Source: Nymphaea colorata
Taxonomy: Eukaryota; Streptophyta; Magnoliopsida; Nymphaeales; Nymphaeaceae
Length of the DNA stretch: 64,000 nt
Assembly (NCBI RefSeq): GCF_008831285.2
Contig: NC_045142.1
Coordinates: 18,105,354 to 18,169,353, forward strand
Direction: 5' to 3'
Shown: in pieces, positions 1 to 12,207 of the stretch
Position numbering within the stretch: position 1 is the first letter of the stretch
Layout of the letters: each line of letters opens with the position of its first letter
Translations under genes and position numbers: made by a program
The notes under the pieces: model-generated
Told to the model about the DNA's origin: nothing
Seen by the model: only the letters and a program-made list of their open reading frames with translations
The model's database searches: none

Positions 1-1317
1 ATTCTGGTTCAGGAGAGACCAAGTGATTATATATGAGGGATGATTGCTTATATATATATATATACATATATATAGTGTGTGTGTGTGTTGCCCATCCTAG
101 GGATTGTGGTTTGGTGGGCTTAGGGCAAAAGGAGGAGGGCACTTTTTCCAGAGGTGTTGGGGTTGAAATCAATAAGATCTTATGACGAGGAATATTTTGA
201 TCACCACAAAGTAGCAAGACGCATTATATAGGCAACTATTCTCTTTATGTACTCTCTAGACCATAAAACATTATATATATATATATAAAGAGAGAAAGAG
301 AGACAAATTATAGTTATGAATTTAGTTTTGGAGTTTTAAAGGGTGAGGTTTTTGTCATGTTTAAAACATCAAAGTTGTTTTTAAAAAAAAAACATTGAAT
401 TTTAAAGCAGTCAATTTTTTTGGCAAAAAGGAGAAAAATGACCAAAATCTTGAGAATAAAATGCAAAATAATAAAGTTAGACACATGTTAATAGTAGGTT
501 TCTAATTCGAAAACCTGCGTTTTAAGATGACAAAGGTGCAACATCCAAGTTAATAGGTGTATTTCGGGCTTGTTTCAAGTGGCAAGGACAAAAGATGAAC
601 TCCTCACCCGAAAAAATATATGGTAATTAAAAATTACAAAACATTAAAAGGATAAAAACAGGAAAAAAAAACTTATTTTAGCCTGACCTGTTTTAAACAT
701 TTTTGATATTTTTTTTAAATACATTTTCTATGGCTACGATTCAAATGCATGAATGAGACCTGCATTCTTTTGGTTGCTGATCATTAAGAGAATCGATTCC
801 CAGTAGTCTATAAATTTTTTTGCACCATTGCTGGCGACCTGTAAAGAAAGGCTTGGCGCAAACGACGTTGATATTCGAAGAAATGTCGACAAAAACTTCA
901 AAAGCATGCCCTTTCCATGAGGTGCATTCTTTTGACGATCGAAATATGCAGACAATATCACCCACGAGCAAAATTTTCATTTGTTAAATTAATATTTTTT
1001 TAATATTCTCGGTACTAAATATTAATTTTCTCCCTCAAGTGGCCTCTTGCATGCTCCGCGCCTGCCGCGCTTACCAAGGCAAAGATACCAAGGCAAAGAT
1101 TCTCCGGCAACCGGCAAAATCTTCTCCGGCCAATTAATTTTTAAAATCTGCCGGAAAGCCACCACAGAGTACGGCAGATTAGACCGATATGATCATGAGT
1201 ACAATTAGTAGTAGATGGAGTACAAGAAGCAAGTGCTTTGAATCTGTTCATTGGGAGTACTCCACTGGTACTGACAGTCTCAATCGTAAGACAAGGGAAC
1301 TGCTGCAGTGGGGCACT

Positions 1318-1610
1318 GCGCTGGGTACCGTTACTCAGCCCGATTAGAGCTTGTCCTCGGGCTTAGAAAAATGAGACTCGGGCAAGTTCGGTTGGACTTG
1401 ATAAGCACGGTCGGGTCTCATAATTATTTTTTTTATTTTTATTAATTTATATATATATATAATATTTATTATAATTAATTATTTTTATGTATTATTTCAT
1501 ATTAAAAATATTTTTTTAATGTAATCGAGCTCAAGTTTTTCCAATCAAGTCGGGCCCGAGCTCGAGTTTTAGATGTCAAGCTGGTCCGGCCTGATGCCCA
1601 GGCTTACATT
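1318..1610. repeat. GC-armed, AT-cored dispersed repeat
   Basis: Two arms rich in CTCGGGC, TCGGGCCC and GAGCTCGAG words flank a very AT-rich core at about 1425-1525. A second segment of the same design lies at about 8370-8650. The arrangement suggests a small non-autonomous DNA element, but I could not define clean ends or a target duplication. Confidence 0.35.
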
Positions 1611-3654
1611 GCACCAACAAATTGTAAGGACTAGCTCCCCTTCTCCATGAATTGAATGGAATTAGAGATTCATAGTTTGTGGGTCTCATTGACCAAGTGT
1701 AGGAGTGTACAACTGATCCAACTAAAAACTTTCTAGTTTGAACTTGACTCGAGTTCCACTTTTCTAATAAGTGAAGTAACAAGTCAAACTCTAGTTTGAG
1801 ATAAAACTTGGGTTATACATGAGTTGAGTTTGAATTACATGAGCTCAATTAGTTTAAATTCAACTCATCTCATGTCTTCCGTGTTTGTTAGTATTCAGAA
1901 GGGTGTCGGTTATTTTTGACAAGTTTTAACACCATTTTTTATGGTTTTCATTTTCATTTTAAAGAAAAAAAAATTCTCAATCAAGTGACTATAACTTAAA
2001 CGAGTAGAGCTAGAGATCGAACTCAGTTTGTGGAGTTGAACTCAAGTTCGCATCATAAAGCTTGAGTCCAGCTTGCTTGGCTTGAGCCAAGCAATATGTG
2101 TCATGACCGGAGTTTTTGGCACCATTTTTTTTTATAGATAATAGTGGAAGCAACATTAAGTCTTATTCTAGGCAAACTTGAGTATGACCAAAAAAGTAAA
2201 CAAAGCAAACACCAACACAGTTTGAAGAGACACCCTTATTTGATTTTCCACGTAAAAACACTTAAACTCAAACAACTAAAGTATCCACAAAGCCCAGACT
2301 CGACACAATATCTAGATTTTCCTGTGGATTGTAAACAAACTTTTACGTTTAGTATACTTTTCTTTTTAAGTGTAAACATTGTGATGAAGAAGACAGACCG
2401 ATGAAACAAATTTTCATATAGCGTAAAGACTTCAAAGGTATAAGTAATAACAGTTATAAACAGTTATTAGTTAAATGTAAACAGACTTCATTATAGTGCA
2501 CCAACTGTTTTGTTGTACAGTTTTTCACTCAATTTTTGCACTAAAAGACTAAAACAGAAAGCTAGATTTTCTAACCAGGACTTTTAAAAATTTGTTGTTT
2601 ATAGTTATAGAGAAATGTAAACAGACTTTGAAGACAGTTATGGTGTCTTCAATCTTCTTGTATATGGTTTGCAGATTTCCCTCAAGAATTCAATTTATCC
2701 TTTGGGAGTAGTAACTAAAAATATTAAAAAAAATTAAGAAAGATTGAGGGCAGCTAAAAAGTCATCCTCATAAAATTCATAGGAAAGGGTGGCTGGTCAT
2801 GTATTAGCCATAGAGGGAGGGTTCCAGCAACTAAAAATTGGGGAAAAGTGAGAGCTAACTCTTGTTTTCCTGTATCTTGGGGAGAAGATGTAGAGCTACA
2901 AAGGACTGGTTCGAGTGCCTGCCATCCAGGTCTTGGAGCATCAAAGAAGCTAGGTGACTCGAGCAGAAACCCAAGCTGATGAGCTTTATTTGCTCGTTGT
3001 ACATTCTTAGATTAAGGTTGTATTTAGATTTGAGAAGAATGGGAAGCTCAGTCAGATTGTTTGGGATACTAGAGAAGATTGGAGAGACTGTCTATCACCT
3101 AAAGTTACCTCTGCAATATTTGTAGATCCATGATGCATTCCATGTGGAAATATGTGCCAAACCTCGGCCATATCATCAACTTAATTAGAGAGCATGGTTC
3201 TATGGCACTAGCAATTGGTGCATACTTAAGAACTAACTTTTGTTCTCCATGGATCGATTCGAGTTGGAACTGACTCTTAAGAAGGGAATAACATGTTGAT
3301 CAAGTCTAGGGTTCAATATATTGGAAAAACAAAGAAATTTGAATCCCTTATGTTCATCTTATTAAGAATCGAAATTTGGAAAGCAGAATTTGATACTTAA
3401 ACTTCCCCGGGAAATTTATGTAGATATGAGGAACATGTTATCGATTAATTGCAATATTGGACCAATCATATGAATCACATTTTAAAGGATATGTCTAATA
3501 ACAAAAACAACAATGATATATGCTATGTTTTCACACCTTAGTTAGTTCAAATTTTAGGACATATATATACATATATATATATAATCTTCTCCTTGCAAAA
3601 TCTATGGTGGAGCAAGTTACATGTGATGTCCATAACAATTGACCGTGTTAACAT

Positions 3655-3800
3655 AGGTCAAATCCCGAGGTAGTCGCATTGGGTGGCAAGGCAGTCCATC
3701 TTTTTCACGGACTTGAGTTCAAGTCCCGAGGTAGTCACTGTCACATACTGATGAGCTCTTCTTTGAAGTGTAATAGGTCTGAAAACAAGCTTTGTGAACC
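3655..3800 (+). repeat. Possible tRNA-derived SINE remnant
   Basis: A GGGTGGCAAGGCAGTCC stretch resembles an A box, and GAGTTCAAGTCCC about 40 bases later resembles a pol III B box (GGTTCAANNCC). This spacing is what tRNA-derived SINEs have. No intact tRNA cloverleaf or poly(A) end is evident, so this is tentative. Confidence 0.3.
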
Positions 3801-4534
3801 TTAGCGGTTGGGGGCACAAGGGAAAAACTCGAAATGAAGATGTAGTTAAGACAGGCCAACCAGCCTAATTGGTTGAGCCGAGCTGAGTATCATGTGAGTT
3901 GAGCCGAGCTCGAGTTGGCCGAGCTCTCGCTGTACACTCCTATTTACCATAGGTGCCATATGGAACTTTTAGATTTGACGAAAGCAAAGAGTTAGAATAC
4001 CAAACAATTTTAAATTAAAGATGTTGTATTTGGCAGATCGTTAATTAAGTTAATTATGAACAGTGTCGTCGGAATCCATTCGAATCAAGTAGATAAAAAA
4101 TCAATGCCGCTTATGGGTGCATTGATTCGTGTTATTATTCTTATTTAATTATGCATTTAAGCCTTGTTAACCTTCTAAGTTGTTAAAACGTTTTTTTTAC
4201 TTATTTTACATTTTCTCTAGGGGGCGTTTCGTTGCCCTCATAGAAGATCCTTAGGCTTTAAAATCCATGAATTTAAGATCAGATCTCCAATCCCATGATC
4301 TTAAATAAGACAGTTTCCTAATGTAAAAAATTAAAAAAAAAGAAGATTTTAAATGTAGTTTAAGTTTGAAATTTTAAGATATGTAATTTGATGAACCATG
4401 AATTTACCATGAGTTTTTCACCATGTCAGCAAAAATATGATATGCCAGACCTATAGATTTCAAATCTGAACTAATCAATCACATCCTCATGGCCTGAAAT
4501 TAACAGCCGCAGACAAAAATTCATGGTCTTTCCT

Positions 4535-4536
<2 letters not shown>

Positions 4537-4571
<35 letters not shown>
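4537..4571. repeat. (AT)n microsatellite
   Basis: About 17 uninterrupted AT units. It lies just before a block (about 4640-5085) that is repeated near 12208-12420. Confidence 0.9.
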
Positions 4572-4576
<5 letters not shown>

Positions 4577-4639
4577 AATCAAACTACCATCATGAGCAAA
4601 CTCAGTGACTTTGGATGTCTTATCTATATATTTGAAAAA

Positions 4640-5085
4640 AGGTTTATATTTCCTCTTTATATTTTTAAAATTTGTAAAATAAAATTGTATTCTATGTACA
4701 TTATATATCTCTCTCCTGATAGAGGAAAGATAGGCTGAAAGTAATTGCACAAATTTTTTTTTATCAAGAGCATAGAAAGTAATTGCTCCAGGGAGCCCAT
4801 TTTCTAAAACCTTAAATTAGTGTTTGAATTTGGATGGATCTGGGTTCAATTATATAAGACTGCTCCATGAAACCCAAGTCGCTGTCCCATGGTCATTTAA
4901 AAATTTGTTAAATATATGCTTAGTGCCCCCATGGAAAAAAAAAAACTCTGGCTCCACTCTTGTTTCTTACTGTTTTTCAATCCATATATGTGATTTAATA
5001 CTGGTCTAAAACAAAGACACATTTATTCTCACAAAGTAGTTTCTTCTCATGCTTAAATTGTGTTTAAATAAGAACTGTTGCAAAA
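4640..5085 (+). repeat. Block A, copy of 12208-12420
   Basis: The words AGGTTTATATTTCCTCTTTA, TTGTATTCTATGTACATT, GGCTGAAAGTAATTGCACA, ACTGTTTTTCAATCCATA and TTTATTCTCACAAAGTA occur in the same order here and at 12208-12420. This copy is longer by roughly 200 bases in the middle (about 4750-4960). It is either a dispersed repeat family or an outlying relic of the segmental duplication around the protease pair. Confidence 0.65.
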
Positions 5086-5172
5086 AAAAAAAAATAAACA
5101 TTGGGGGAATTCAAAATTTTGAGAAATTTTGAACTTAGTTATACAATGTTTTTTATGCATTTTAGAAGAGCT

Positions 5173-8163
5173 TGATAGGACCTAACCACAGTATAGGCGA
5201 CAGCCCGATTCTTAGGGTCGATCCTACACCCAAGATCCTCGTAGAGGGTCCACACGGGTCTAAAGACGCCTAAAGATTGAACCAACACAACTCAAAGAGG
5301 AAACTAAGGCTAGACTCAAACCAAACACACTGCTTGTAGCCGGATCTTAGGCTCTAGGCCACCGAAAAACTACAGGAATACTGGACAAATGCGGAAGCGA
5401 TTCAAACTATGCAAGGAAAATAGCAAATCTAACTAGTCTAAATGAAGTACCTCCCCAAGGCTTGCTCGGGGTTCATTTGATGAATCTTCTGGAATTCTTC
5501 GATGATCTGCTGTAGGTGCTGCTGAGGATGAATTCCAGACGTCAGGTTGCAGCTGAGAAAATCGGGACACCAAGGTGGAAGGTGCTGCAAGGCCAAGTAA
5601 GATGCCAAGTTGGAGAAGATCACCGGTAAAGTCTTTGATGTCTCCTCTTCAACTCGGTTGCTGCTGCTGGTTTTGACGGAGCTGATACAAGTGCTGCTGC
5701 TCCGGATGTGGCAGTAGGCTCTAGATATAGCTGAGAGAGAGCCTCTTAGCTCAGCCCACCTGGCTGAGTGCCGTGGTAGCACATGGGATCCGGTTGCTTG
5801 GTGATAGCAACCTCAATTCGCTTGGGCGAGTGGATGTAATGCTAATGGTGCACACCAAATGCTGTAGTCGTGGCTGGAGATGGGTGGATTCAGCTTGGTC
5901 TTAGCTGAGGAATTACCTAACTACAGTCAATAGAGGAGAGCTCAGCCGTAGAGCTTGGTAATGATCCTAAGTGTGGCTGGCTTAGGGCCGATTAAGAGCG
6001 ATAGGGGCTTGGACGGCTTCGGCTACGGTGTAAGGGAAGATGATCTAAGGGTGTGAGGTCTGGAACAAGGTGGCTTAAGACAAGACAAGGGAATGTGGGA
6101 TGATGATTAGGAACTGGTGGTTAGGTTCAAGGATGATTGAACGAGTGGCTTGGGTTTAAATGAGAGAGCTAATGAGGAACTAAGGAGGGTTAGGGATCAC
6201 GTGAGTTTGACGTGGGATCAAAAGGTGGACTTCTACACTTGAACCTAGGATAATCCTCTAGATCTAAGGTTGAAAATTCAAAGGTGGTAAGTGGGATGTG
6301 ATGTGGCTGGGATCTAGGGATGGTTAATGATTGAAACACCTAAACTAAAGAGCAAATCCCTCTAAATGTGGGCACTAGTGGTGCCGGCTCCTCCAATGTA
6401 GTCAAATGTGGCACCTTGTGGAATGAGGATTCCAAATGTGGGGATTCTCTTCCAACTCACGTGCAAATGGAGAGACTTAGAAGGGTAAGGATGAAGCTGG
6501 TACCACTTTTTGAAGCTAGAATGTAGGAGTTTCCCCTTAATTCTCGCCTAGAAAATCTCCTCTCCATGTCGATACCTCCTTGTAATACTTTTGAACGGAA
6601 TTACCCTTGGAAATGATGGTCCCACTTCGTGGCAAAGAAGGGCACTTTGGTCCTTGGGTGATGATGACCGGAATCCCCCAAATGTGGCCGGAATTATGGC
6701 AGAGGTCACCGGAAAACCAGAAGTTCTCGATGACTTGGTGCTTGCTATCACCTAGGCCGTTCTTCGCGAAACCAATGTGTATCTTCTTCTTTCTTTGCGT
6801 GAAATCACCTTATATGGTCCATTCCCATGTCCAAGATGGTCTCACCGTGATTTCTTGAGGATGGAATTCTGATTTTGCCGGAGAAATTTCAGAGATGGAC
6901 CGTGGATGAAAACTAGAATCGATTGACTCTTCTTGTGCCGTTTCCTTGAGTGATTTCTCAACTAGGAAAGCCTCAACGCCTAGGATCTTCTAAGACACGT
7001 AAAACTTGGTTTAAATTAAGTTTCAACCGTGGATAAGAAGAGAATCTTGGATGTGACTAGAGACTTCTCCTCTTCTTGTAAGTCAAACCTTGGATCAAAC
7101 CAAACCAACGGAGTTGCTTAGCTTTCACCTTAGGAATCCAAGAACTAACCTTGTATGAGGAAACCATGAGTTTGCTGCCCTTCCTTGGATGAAGACGCAA
7201 CCTCCTTGCTCAACTTAGGCCTCTAATATCTCTGATGTAGCAGAGATATTGCACCCAAGACGTGGCTGGGCAGATGCGAAGATGAAGACGATGATAACTC
7301 CTAGGGCCGTGGCTCACCCAAGAGAAAGCCGCCACCTTCTTCTTCAACAAAAGTTGATGTAAATGAAAGAGAGGGGAGATAGTGAGGAGTTGGAAAGGAG
7401 AGGAGAGGAAGACGTGAGGGGGAAGGGGGTGTAGAGGGCCAAGCATGCTGGTCTTAGGAGAAGAGATTGGAGAGAACGTGAGAGAGAGAGAGGCACGAGA
7501 AGAGAGAGAGAAGTGAGGAGAGAGAGAGAGCAAAGAAGCAAATGACCTTGATTTTCCAAAATTGCATGTGTTTACGCATGAATCAAAACCTTATATACAT
7601 GAGTACATAAATCTGGTTCCCATGCATGAAACCAGCCCAAATCCAAATCCAGAATATGCTAAAGCAAAACGGATCCAAGGCACAACCCGCCTTGGTAAGT
7701 TTGAATCCAAAACCGAATTGGCGCAAACTCAAATAAAGCAAATCAAGAAGTGAAAAACGGCTAAGTCCTAGCTAGACGCCCCTTGAGCCTTGTGAGTTCA
7801 AGGTGGGGACATCGTCCGGATTGCCGCCCAAACTTCAGACTTGACACATCCCTTAACCTCATTGAGCTGAGCTCAATTCAGCCAAGAGACCTCCCTAGAC
7901 TTGTCCTAGACCGACTCTAGAGACTTGGGTTTCGACACGACTCAAAAATGTACCATGGCCTATACTAGAGAAGTCCTATGGATTTAGTATCCCAATTGCT
8001 GGTCTTCACCTAGTTCATTCATGTCCTAGAGCCGTTGCATATCCTCCCGCACCTCTCACTGCATTTGCTCTACGCTCGAAGTTTAATTCCACTGAGCCGT
8101 GATCTCTCACTGTGGCCGTGCCTTTGGCCTTGGTTAGGCCTACTCGGACTAAGGCTCGTATCA
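5173..8163 (-). mobile_element. Putative ~3.0 kb solo LTR (TGATA...TATCA)
   Basis: A segment of clearly higher GC than its flanks begins TGATAGGACC and ends GCTCGTATCA, so its termini are a 5 bp inverted repeat with the TG...CA ends of plant LTRs. Read on the minus strand it starts TGATACGAGCC. The flanking five bases (gagct and gaatt) share three positions, which could be a decayed target duplication. No reverse transcriptase, gag or second LTR copy is visible inside, so a solo LTR or a non-coding retroelement derivative is the best reading. An internal GA/CT-rich tract (about 7370-7540) would sit in its transcribed part. The retroelement family is not identified. Confidence 0.4.
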
Positions 8164-8369
8164 GAATTTCTGTATTTTTTTGATTTTAAAATAATTTATT
8201 TTTTTGTAAAAAGCTCTTAGAGGGTGTCCTAACAAAACTTGTTTTGTGAAAAGTAGCTATGTGAAAAAAAATATTTTTCTCATTATTTTCAACAACTGAC
8301 TTGTGCATTTGGGTGGCACATTTTAAAATACATTTTTTTTAATTGGGAGGAGGAGGTATGCGTATGCTC

Positions 8370-8650
8370 GAGGAGGCCAATAAAGGAGTTGGGCTCGGGC
8401 CGGCCTGCAGCTTATAATTGGGGCTCGGGTCCGACTATCCAAACCTGAGCTTGGGCCTCACCCTAGTAACATTAATAATATATCATTAATATAGAATAAT
8501 ATATATAATTTAATATACATAATTATATATATAATAAAATAATAAATTATGGAGTCTAATCAGGTTGAGTCGGGCCAACCTTTCTGGGCTCAAGTCAAGT
8601 CGTGCGAGAACGAGTACCCAGCCCATTGTGCTCAGGCTAACGAGGAGGGG
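8370..8650. repeat. GC-armed, AT-cored dispersed repeat
   Basis: It has the same design as 1318-1610. GGGCTCGGGCCGG and CTCGGGTCCGAC words lie on the left, an AT-only core lies at about 8470-8550, and GAGTCGGGCCAACC and GGGCTCAAGTC words lie on the right. It is a likely non-autonomous element. Confidence 0.35.
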
Positions 8651-8767
8651 TAAGGTTATTTAATTCAATTCGAAAGCGAGGTTTTACCAAAATTGGAACC
8701 CAGTTTTGATATCATTCAAATTCAACCCCTTTTGAATACAAGATTTTATCAAATTGATTTTGTTTTT

Positions 8768-9274
8768 TAAACTCAATTTTAATAGCATTCAAACCCTCCA
8801 AAAATGTTCTTTTAAAGGCAAAAATAATAAAGATCGTGTTTTTGGAATGTCATCCAAATACTATCATATATTTCTTTATATTGTATAGAAAATTTGATTA
8901 AGCTACATCCTAAATTTGTGAAAAATCCAATTTTACCTTTTCTGAAATTTCCTTTTAGCTCCCTTTGCCTTTCCTGAAATTTTCTTTTAGCTCCCTCACT
9001 GTCAATATTGTCTTCAGACACAAGTAAGTACAATTTCCCTAAAACAAATTAAATCGATGGTCTGCATAGGTTTTAACTAAAGTAGATATTATCAGCCGTC
9101 ATGTAGACAATTAAAAATTTTTCATTAAAAGTTAATAGTGGCAGAAACACATGGGGCTTGTGTAGGCTACTGCCCACACCAATCCATTAAGAATTCCATT
9201 AAAAGACCTATATATATATATATATATAGACACTCAAAATTACATAGTGTGTTGACATCAGACTTAAAGTAGTG
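8768..9274 (+). repeat. Block D, upstream of protease 1
   Basis: This stretch aligns by eye with 12989-13512, with small indels. Shared ordered words include TGTTCTTTTAAAGGCAAAA, TTTGATTAAGCTAC, TTTCCTTTTAGCTCCCT and ATTATCAGCCGTCA. Both copies lie upstream of an aspartic protease gene on the same strand. The protease pair therefore duplicated together with upstream DNA. Confidence 0.75.
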
Positions 9275-9483
9275 ACTCAAGTTATTTCATAAGTCTTTTT
9301 TTAGATAAGGTCAAATAAATTTTACAATAAAAGCAAAGCTTGATGCTTGGAAAGATCAGAAGGGCATTTTAATGGCGGCATCGCCTGAACACGCAATGGT
9401 CCTTAATAAGTTTGTCAAACTTCATCTCAACTACTCTACACCTTTTCTCTCTCTCCCTCTCTCTCTCTTCTCTCACATGCGCC

Positions 9484-10803
9484 ATGGCCGCCACCTTGTT
9501 CCACCTTCTTCTCTTCTTTCTCAGCTGCACCACTACTATCATGGCCGGCAGCAAAATCAGACATGGTGGTGTCTTCTCCTTTGATTTGATTCATCGCGAC
9601 TCGCCTCTGATCTCTCCTCTCTACCGACCTTCTTCTAAGACTGTTAGCCAAGCAGAGCAATTAGCGCAACGCTCCGTGTCCCGCCTTTACCACTTAGCCT
9701 CCAGCCCCCCATCCGCCACCGGTTTCCGGTCTCCGGTTGCCGCCGATCCCGGCGACTATCTCATGAGGCTTGTCATCGGAACTCCGGGGCGCGAGTTCTG
9801 GGCGGCCGTCTCCACAGGCAGCACCCTCGTCTGGACTCGGTGTCTCCCTTGTACCTCCTGCTTCCCGGAACCCGCGGCGCCGATCTTCAACCCCCGCCTC
9901 TCCTCTACCTACCACGCAGTCGACTGCAACTCTTCCCTCTGTTCAAGACATTATGAAGTGGCTTGCGACCCAGATCGTCGATGCCACTACTCGTACGCCA
10001 ACACCAAAGGAACTATTTCCTCTGAAACGTTCACATTCACCATCCCCGGTTCGCCGAGAAACGTTGTAATTCCGGCGATCATCTTCGGGTGCGACCACGA
10101 AGGCGGTCTGGAGAACAGCTCGGTCGACGGCGTCGTCGGCCTTGGCCGCGGATCCTTGTCTCTCGTTTCTCAATTAGGCTCTCACGTTGGCAACAAGTTT
10201 TCATATTGCCTGGTTCCAAGGGATAAGAAGAACTCGACGGGGAGAATCGAATTCGGCGAAGCAATTTCCGGTGCCGGAAACCTTCGACGGACGCCGATGA
10301 AGACGGAAACTTACGATCCGGAGGGATATTACGTCACTTTGATTGATCTAAGCGTCGGAAACAAGAGGTTGAACCTAAATCGGCAAGATGGTAGCGGTGA
10401 TCGGAGCGGTAGCGTGAGCATGGTGATCGATTCAGGGACTCCATTGACGGCACTGAGTGCAGATGCTTACTACAACTTGACGTCTGCAATAAACGAGATT
10501 GTGAAGCTTCCACCAGGGGAGAGGAACTATGGATTCGATCTGTGTTATGCCGTCAATGACGCGAGAGATCTGAGAGGATTTCCGGAGGTCACGCTGCATT
10601 TCGAGGGCGGCGCAGATTGGATTCTGCCGCCTTCTACCGCCTTCTACCCTGCTGCAGTAGATGTGGTCTGCCTTGCGATGTTGCCTTCTTTCTACGGCAT
10701 CTCTGTGCTCGGCAACATCGCGCAGCAGAACATGCATGTTGAGTTTGATCTCCGCAATAACATGCTGTACTTCGCACCAAGAGATTGTGCTAATAATAGT
10801 TAA
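9484..10803 (+). CDS. Nepenthesin/CDR1-like aspartic protease homologue, catalytic Asp1 replaced
   Basis: Intronless, 439 aa, family A1B (nepenthesin/CDR1) by fold signatures. The first in-frame ATG (GCCATGG context) gives a signal peptide (residues 1-21, MAATLFHLLLFFLSC). A propeptide with the family's FDLIHRDSP motif follows (33-41). The N-lobe reads AAVSTGSTLVWTRC (107-120). The expected DTGSD is STGST, so the catalytic Asp at 110 is Ser (codon TCC against GAC in the paralogue, two base changes). The flap (about 169-181) also lacks the usual YGD motif. The second site is intact (VIDSGT, Asp316), as are the Cys-rich nepenthesin insert and the C-terminal GNIAQQNMHVEFDL. The frame is otherwise undamaged, so this looks like a secreted pseudoprotease rather than a decayed pseudogene. 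The paralogue at 14694-16052 has both aspartates. A proteolytic role is unlikely; a binding or decoy role is only inference. Confidence 0.88.
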   Translation: MAATLFHLLLFFLSCTTTIMAGSKIRHGGVFSFDLIHRDSPLISPLYRPSSKTVSQAEQLAQRSVSRLYHLASSPPSATGFRSPVAADPGDYLMRLVIGTPGREFWAAVSTGSTLVWTRCLPCTSCFPEPAAPIFNPRLSSTYHAVDCNSSLCSRHYEVACDPDRRCHYSYANTKGTISSETFTFTIPGSPRNVVIPAIIFGCDHEGGLENSSVDGVVGLGRGSLSLVSQLGSHVGNKFSYCLVPRDKKNSTGRIEFGEAISGAGNLRRTPMKTETYDPEGYYVTLIDLSVGNKRLNLNRQDGSGDRSGSVSMVIDSGTPLTALSADAYYNLTSAINEIVKLPPGERNYGFDLCYAVNDARDLRGFPEVTLHFEGGADWILPPSTAFYPAAVDVVCLAMLPSFYGISVLGNIAQQNMHVEFDLRNNMLYFAPRDCANNS

Positions 10804-10828
10804 GAGCTCTTTGACACATTTTAAAGTT

Positions 10829-10832
<4 letters not shown>

Positions 10833-10892
<60 letters not shown>
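10833..10892. repeat. (AT)30 microsatellite
   Basis: Thirty perfect AT units begin 29 bases after the protease 1 stop codon, probably in its 3' UTR. Confidence 0.95.
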
Positions 10893-10894
<2 letters not shown>

Positions 10895-11024
10895 ATATAT
10901 TGTAATATGTCAAAATATTTTTTTTTATAAAAGCAATTAGACTTTTCTTCGTTATAGACATTTTTTATAAAAAAAAAATATTTTGAAATATTACAAATAT
11001 ATATCCTTACTCTCCCAAGTGGCG

Positions 11025-11440
11025 TGGCGTAGCCATATCATCTATTTGAATGGTAGACGGTGTTATTCCATAGTATTTTAATTTCGATATTATAAATGTC
11101 ATTATGAGGTCAACTGGATCGGTAGGTTTTTGTCTTCTTCTTTTAATACATATTCAATATTGGCCTTGATGGATCGAATGGTTTTAATTAGATACTTAAT
11201 TTCGATATTGTCACTTAATATACACTTTTAATATCTTGGAAATAGACGACTAACTTGATTTGTATCAAATTTGGTAAATCAAGGTTTGGTAACACTCGTT
11301 TTCTAATATATATGTGTGTGTATACACCACTTGGGTAAGGGACAAAATCAAAGACATCAAAATTAATTAATAAAAATATTTTCTCGGCTGTCTAATCTTA
11401 TAGATATAATCTTAAGAGTGAGTTGGTGAGAAGTGTGTAT
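11025..11440 (+). repeat. Block C, copy of 12520-12925
   Basis: It lies downstream of protease 1 and is repeated upstream of protease 2. Shared ordered words include CATATCATCTATT, TATTATAAATGTCATTATGA, ATCAAATTTGGTAAATCAAGG, ATCAAAATTAATTA and GTGAGTTGGTGAGAA. With blocks D and D' it supports a head-to-tail segmental duplication. Confidence 0.7.
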
Positions 11441-11495
11441 ATAGGACAATTTTTTTTTTTACATTTAAATTGTTTTCAAAAAAAAATTGAGGTGG

Positions 11496-11535
11496 AGCGA
11501 GGGCCCCTGCCAGCCTCCCCTTGGCTCTGCCCCTG
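11496..11535. mobile_element. End of a GGGGTGGAGCC-type MITE
   Basis: The tract ends GGCTCTGCCCCTG, the terminal motif also found at 41270-41424, 62692-62851 and 63600-63749. The left end was not located with certainty; it may lie in the poly-T region near 11450. Confidence 0.4.
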
Positions 11536-12207
11536 CTTAAATCCGCATTACATGTAACAAAATGATAGAATTAAGATCAGATGTTGGAAATGGTCCGACT
11601 TTAAATCTAGAAGGTGCTGAAACAAAAAAAAAAAGTGAGTTAATTTGGTTGGCCGAATATAAATGTCGAATGCTGAGCTCAGCCAATCTCTTGACAAGCC
11701 AATCTCTTGACAATGTAATTAAGGGTGGACATTGGGCTGGTACCAGTCTGTACTCAACCACAATAAAAAATTAAGATCAAGGGTTAAGAGTAAAACAATG
11801 AGAAAAATATAAACATTTTTATCATCTAGTATTTATTAGACTTTTTTTTTTCTTTTGTTTTTGAATTATCCATCACAATAAATAACACTATCTTTATAAG
11901 AACTCTTTGGCCAAAGTTACCATCTCTCTCTCTCTTTTTATATATAGAAACTGTTAGGCTTCGCCGGGCCGGAAGGCCCCAGCTTGGACCCTTTAATAAG
12001 TTAGACGGGCCTATCGAGCCTTTATGGGCCTTAGCTATTAGCAGGCCGGGTCAAACTGTTCAACCTTTGGATTCGAGTGTGGTCAAACTGAACCCGAATC
12101 CAAATGATACATGGCACAACTAAAAATTTTCAATTTTTCAATTCGCTGTGGTAGGGCCATGGCCAGGGAGAAGGGGTAGCGGAGAGAGAGAAAAAGAGAT
12201 TGATTTG

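Larger units (their letters stand above)
1..5172. other. Gene-free left flank
   Basis: I see no supportable gene here. Open frames are short and lack domain features. The stretch contains an AT/GT microsatellite near 50-88, a GC-rich patch near 1030-1200, and short pieces rich in GGGCTCGGG-like words on both sides of an AT-rich core (about 1318-1610). These are typical transposon debris of plant intergenic DNA. Confidence 0.6.

Noticed and set aside
9412-9483. Extension of protease 1 upstream of 9484
   Set aside because: The upstream frame begins at TTG, not ATG. The ATG at 9484 gives a normal signal peptide.
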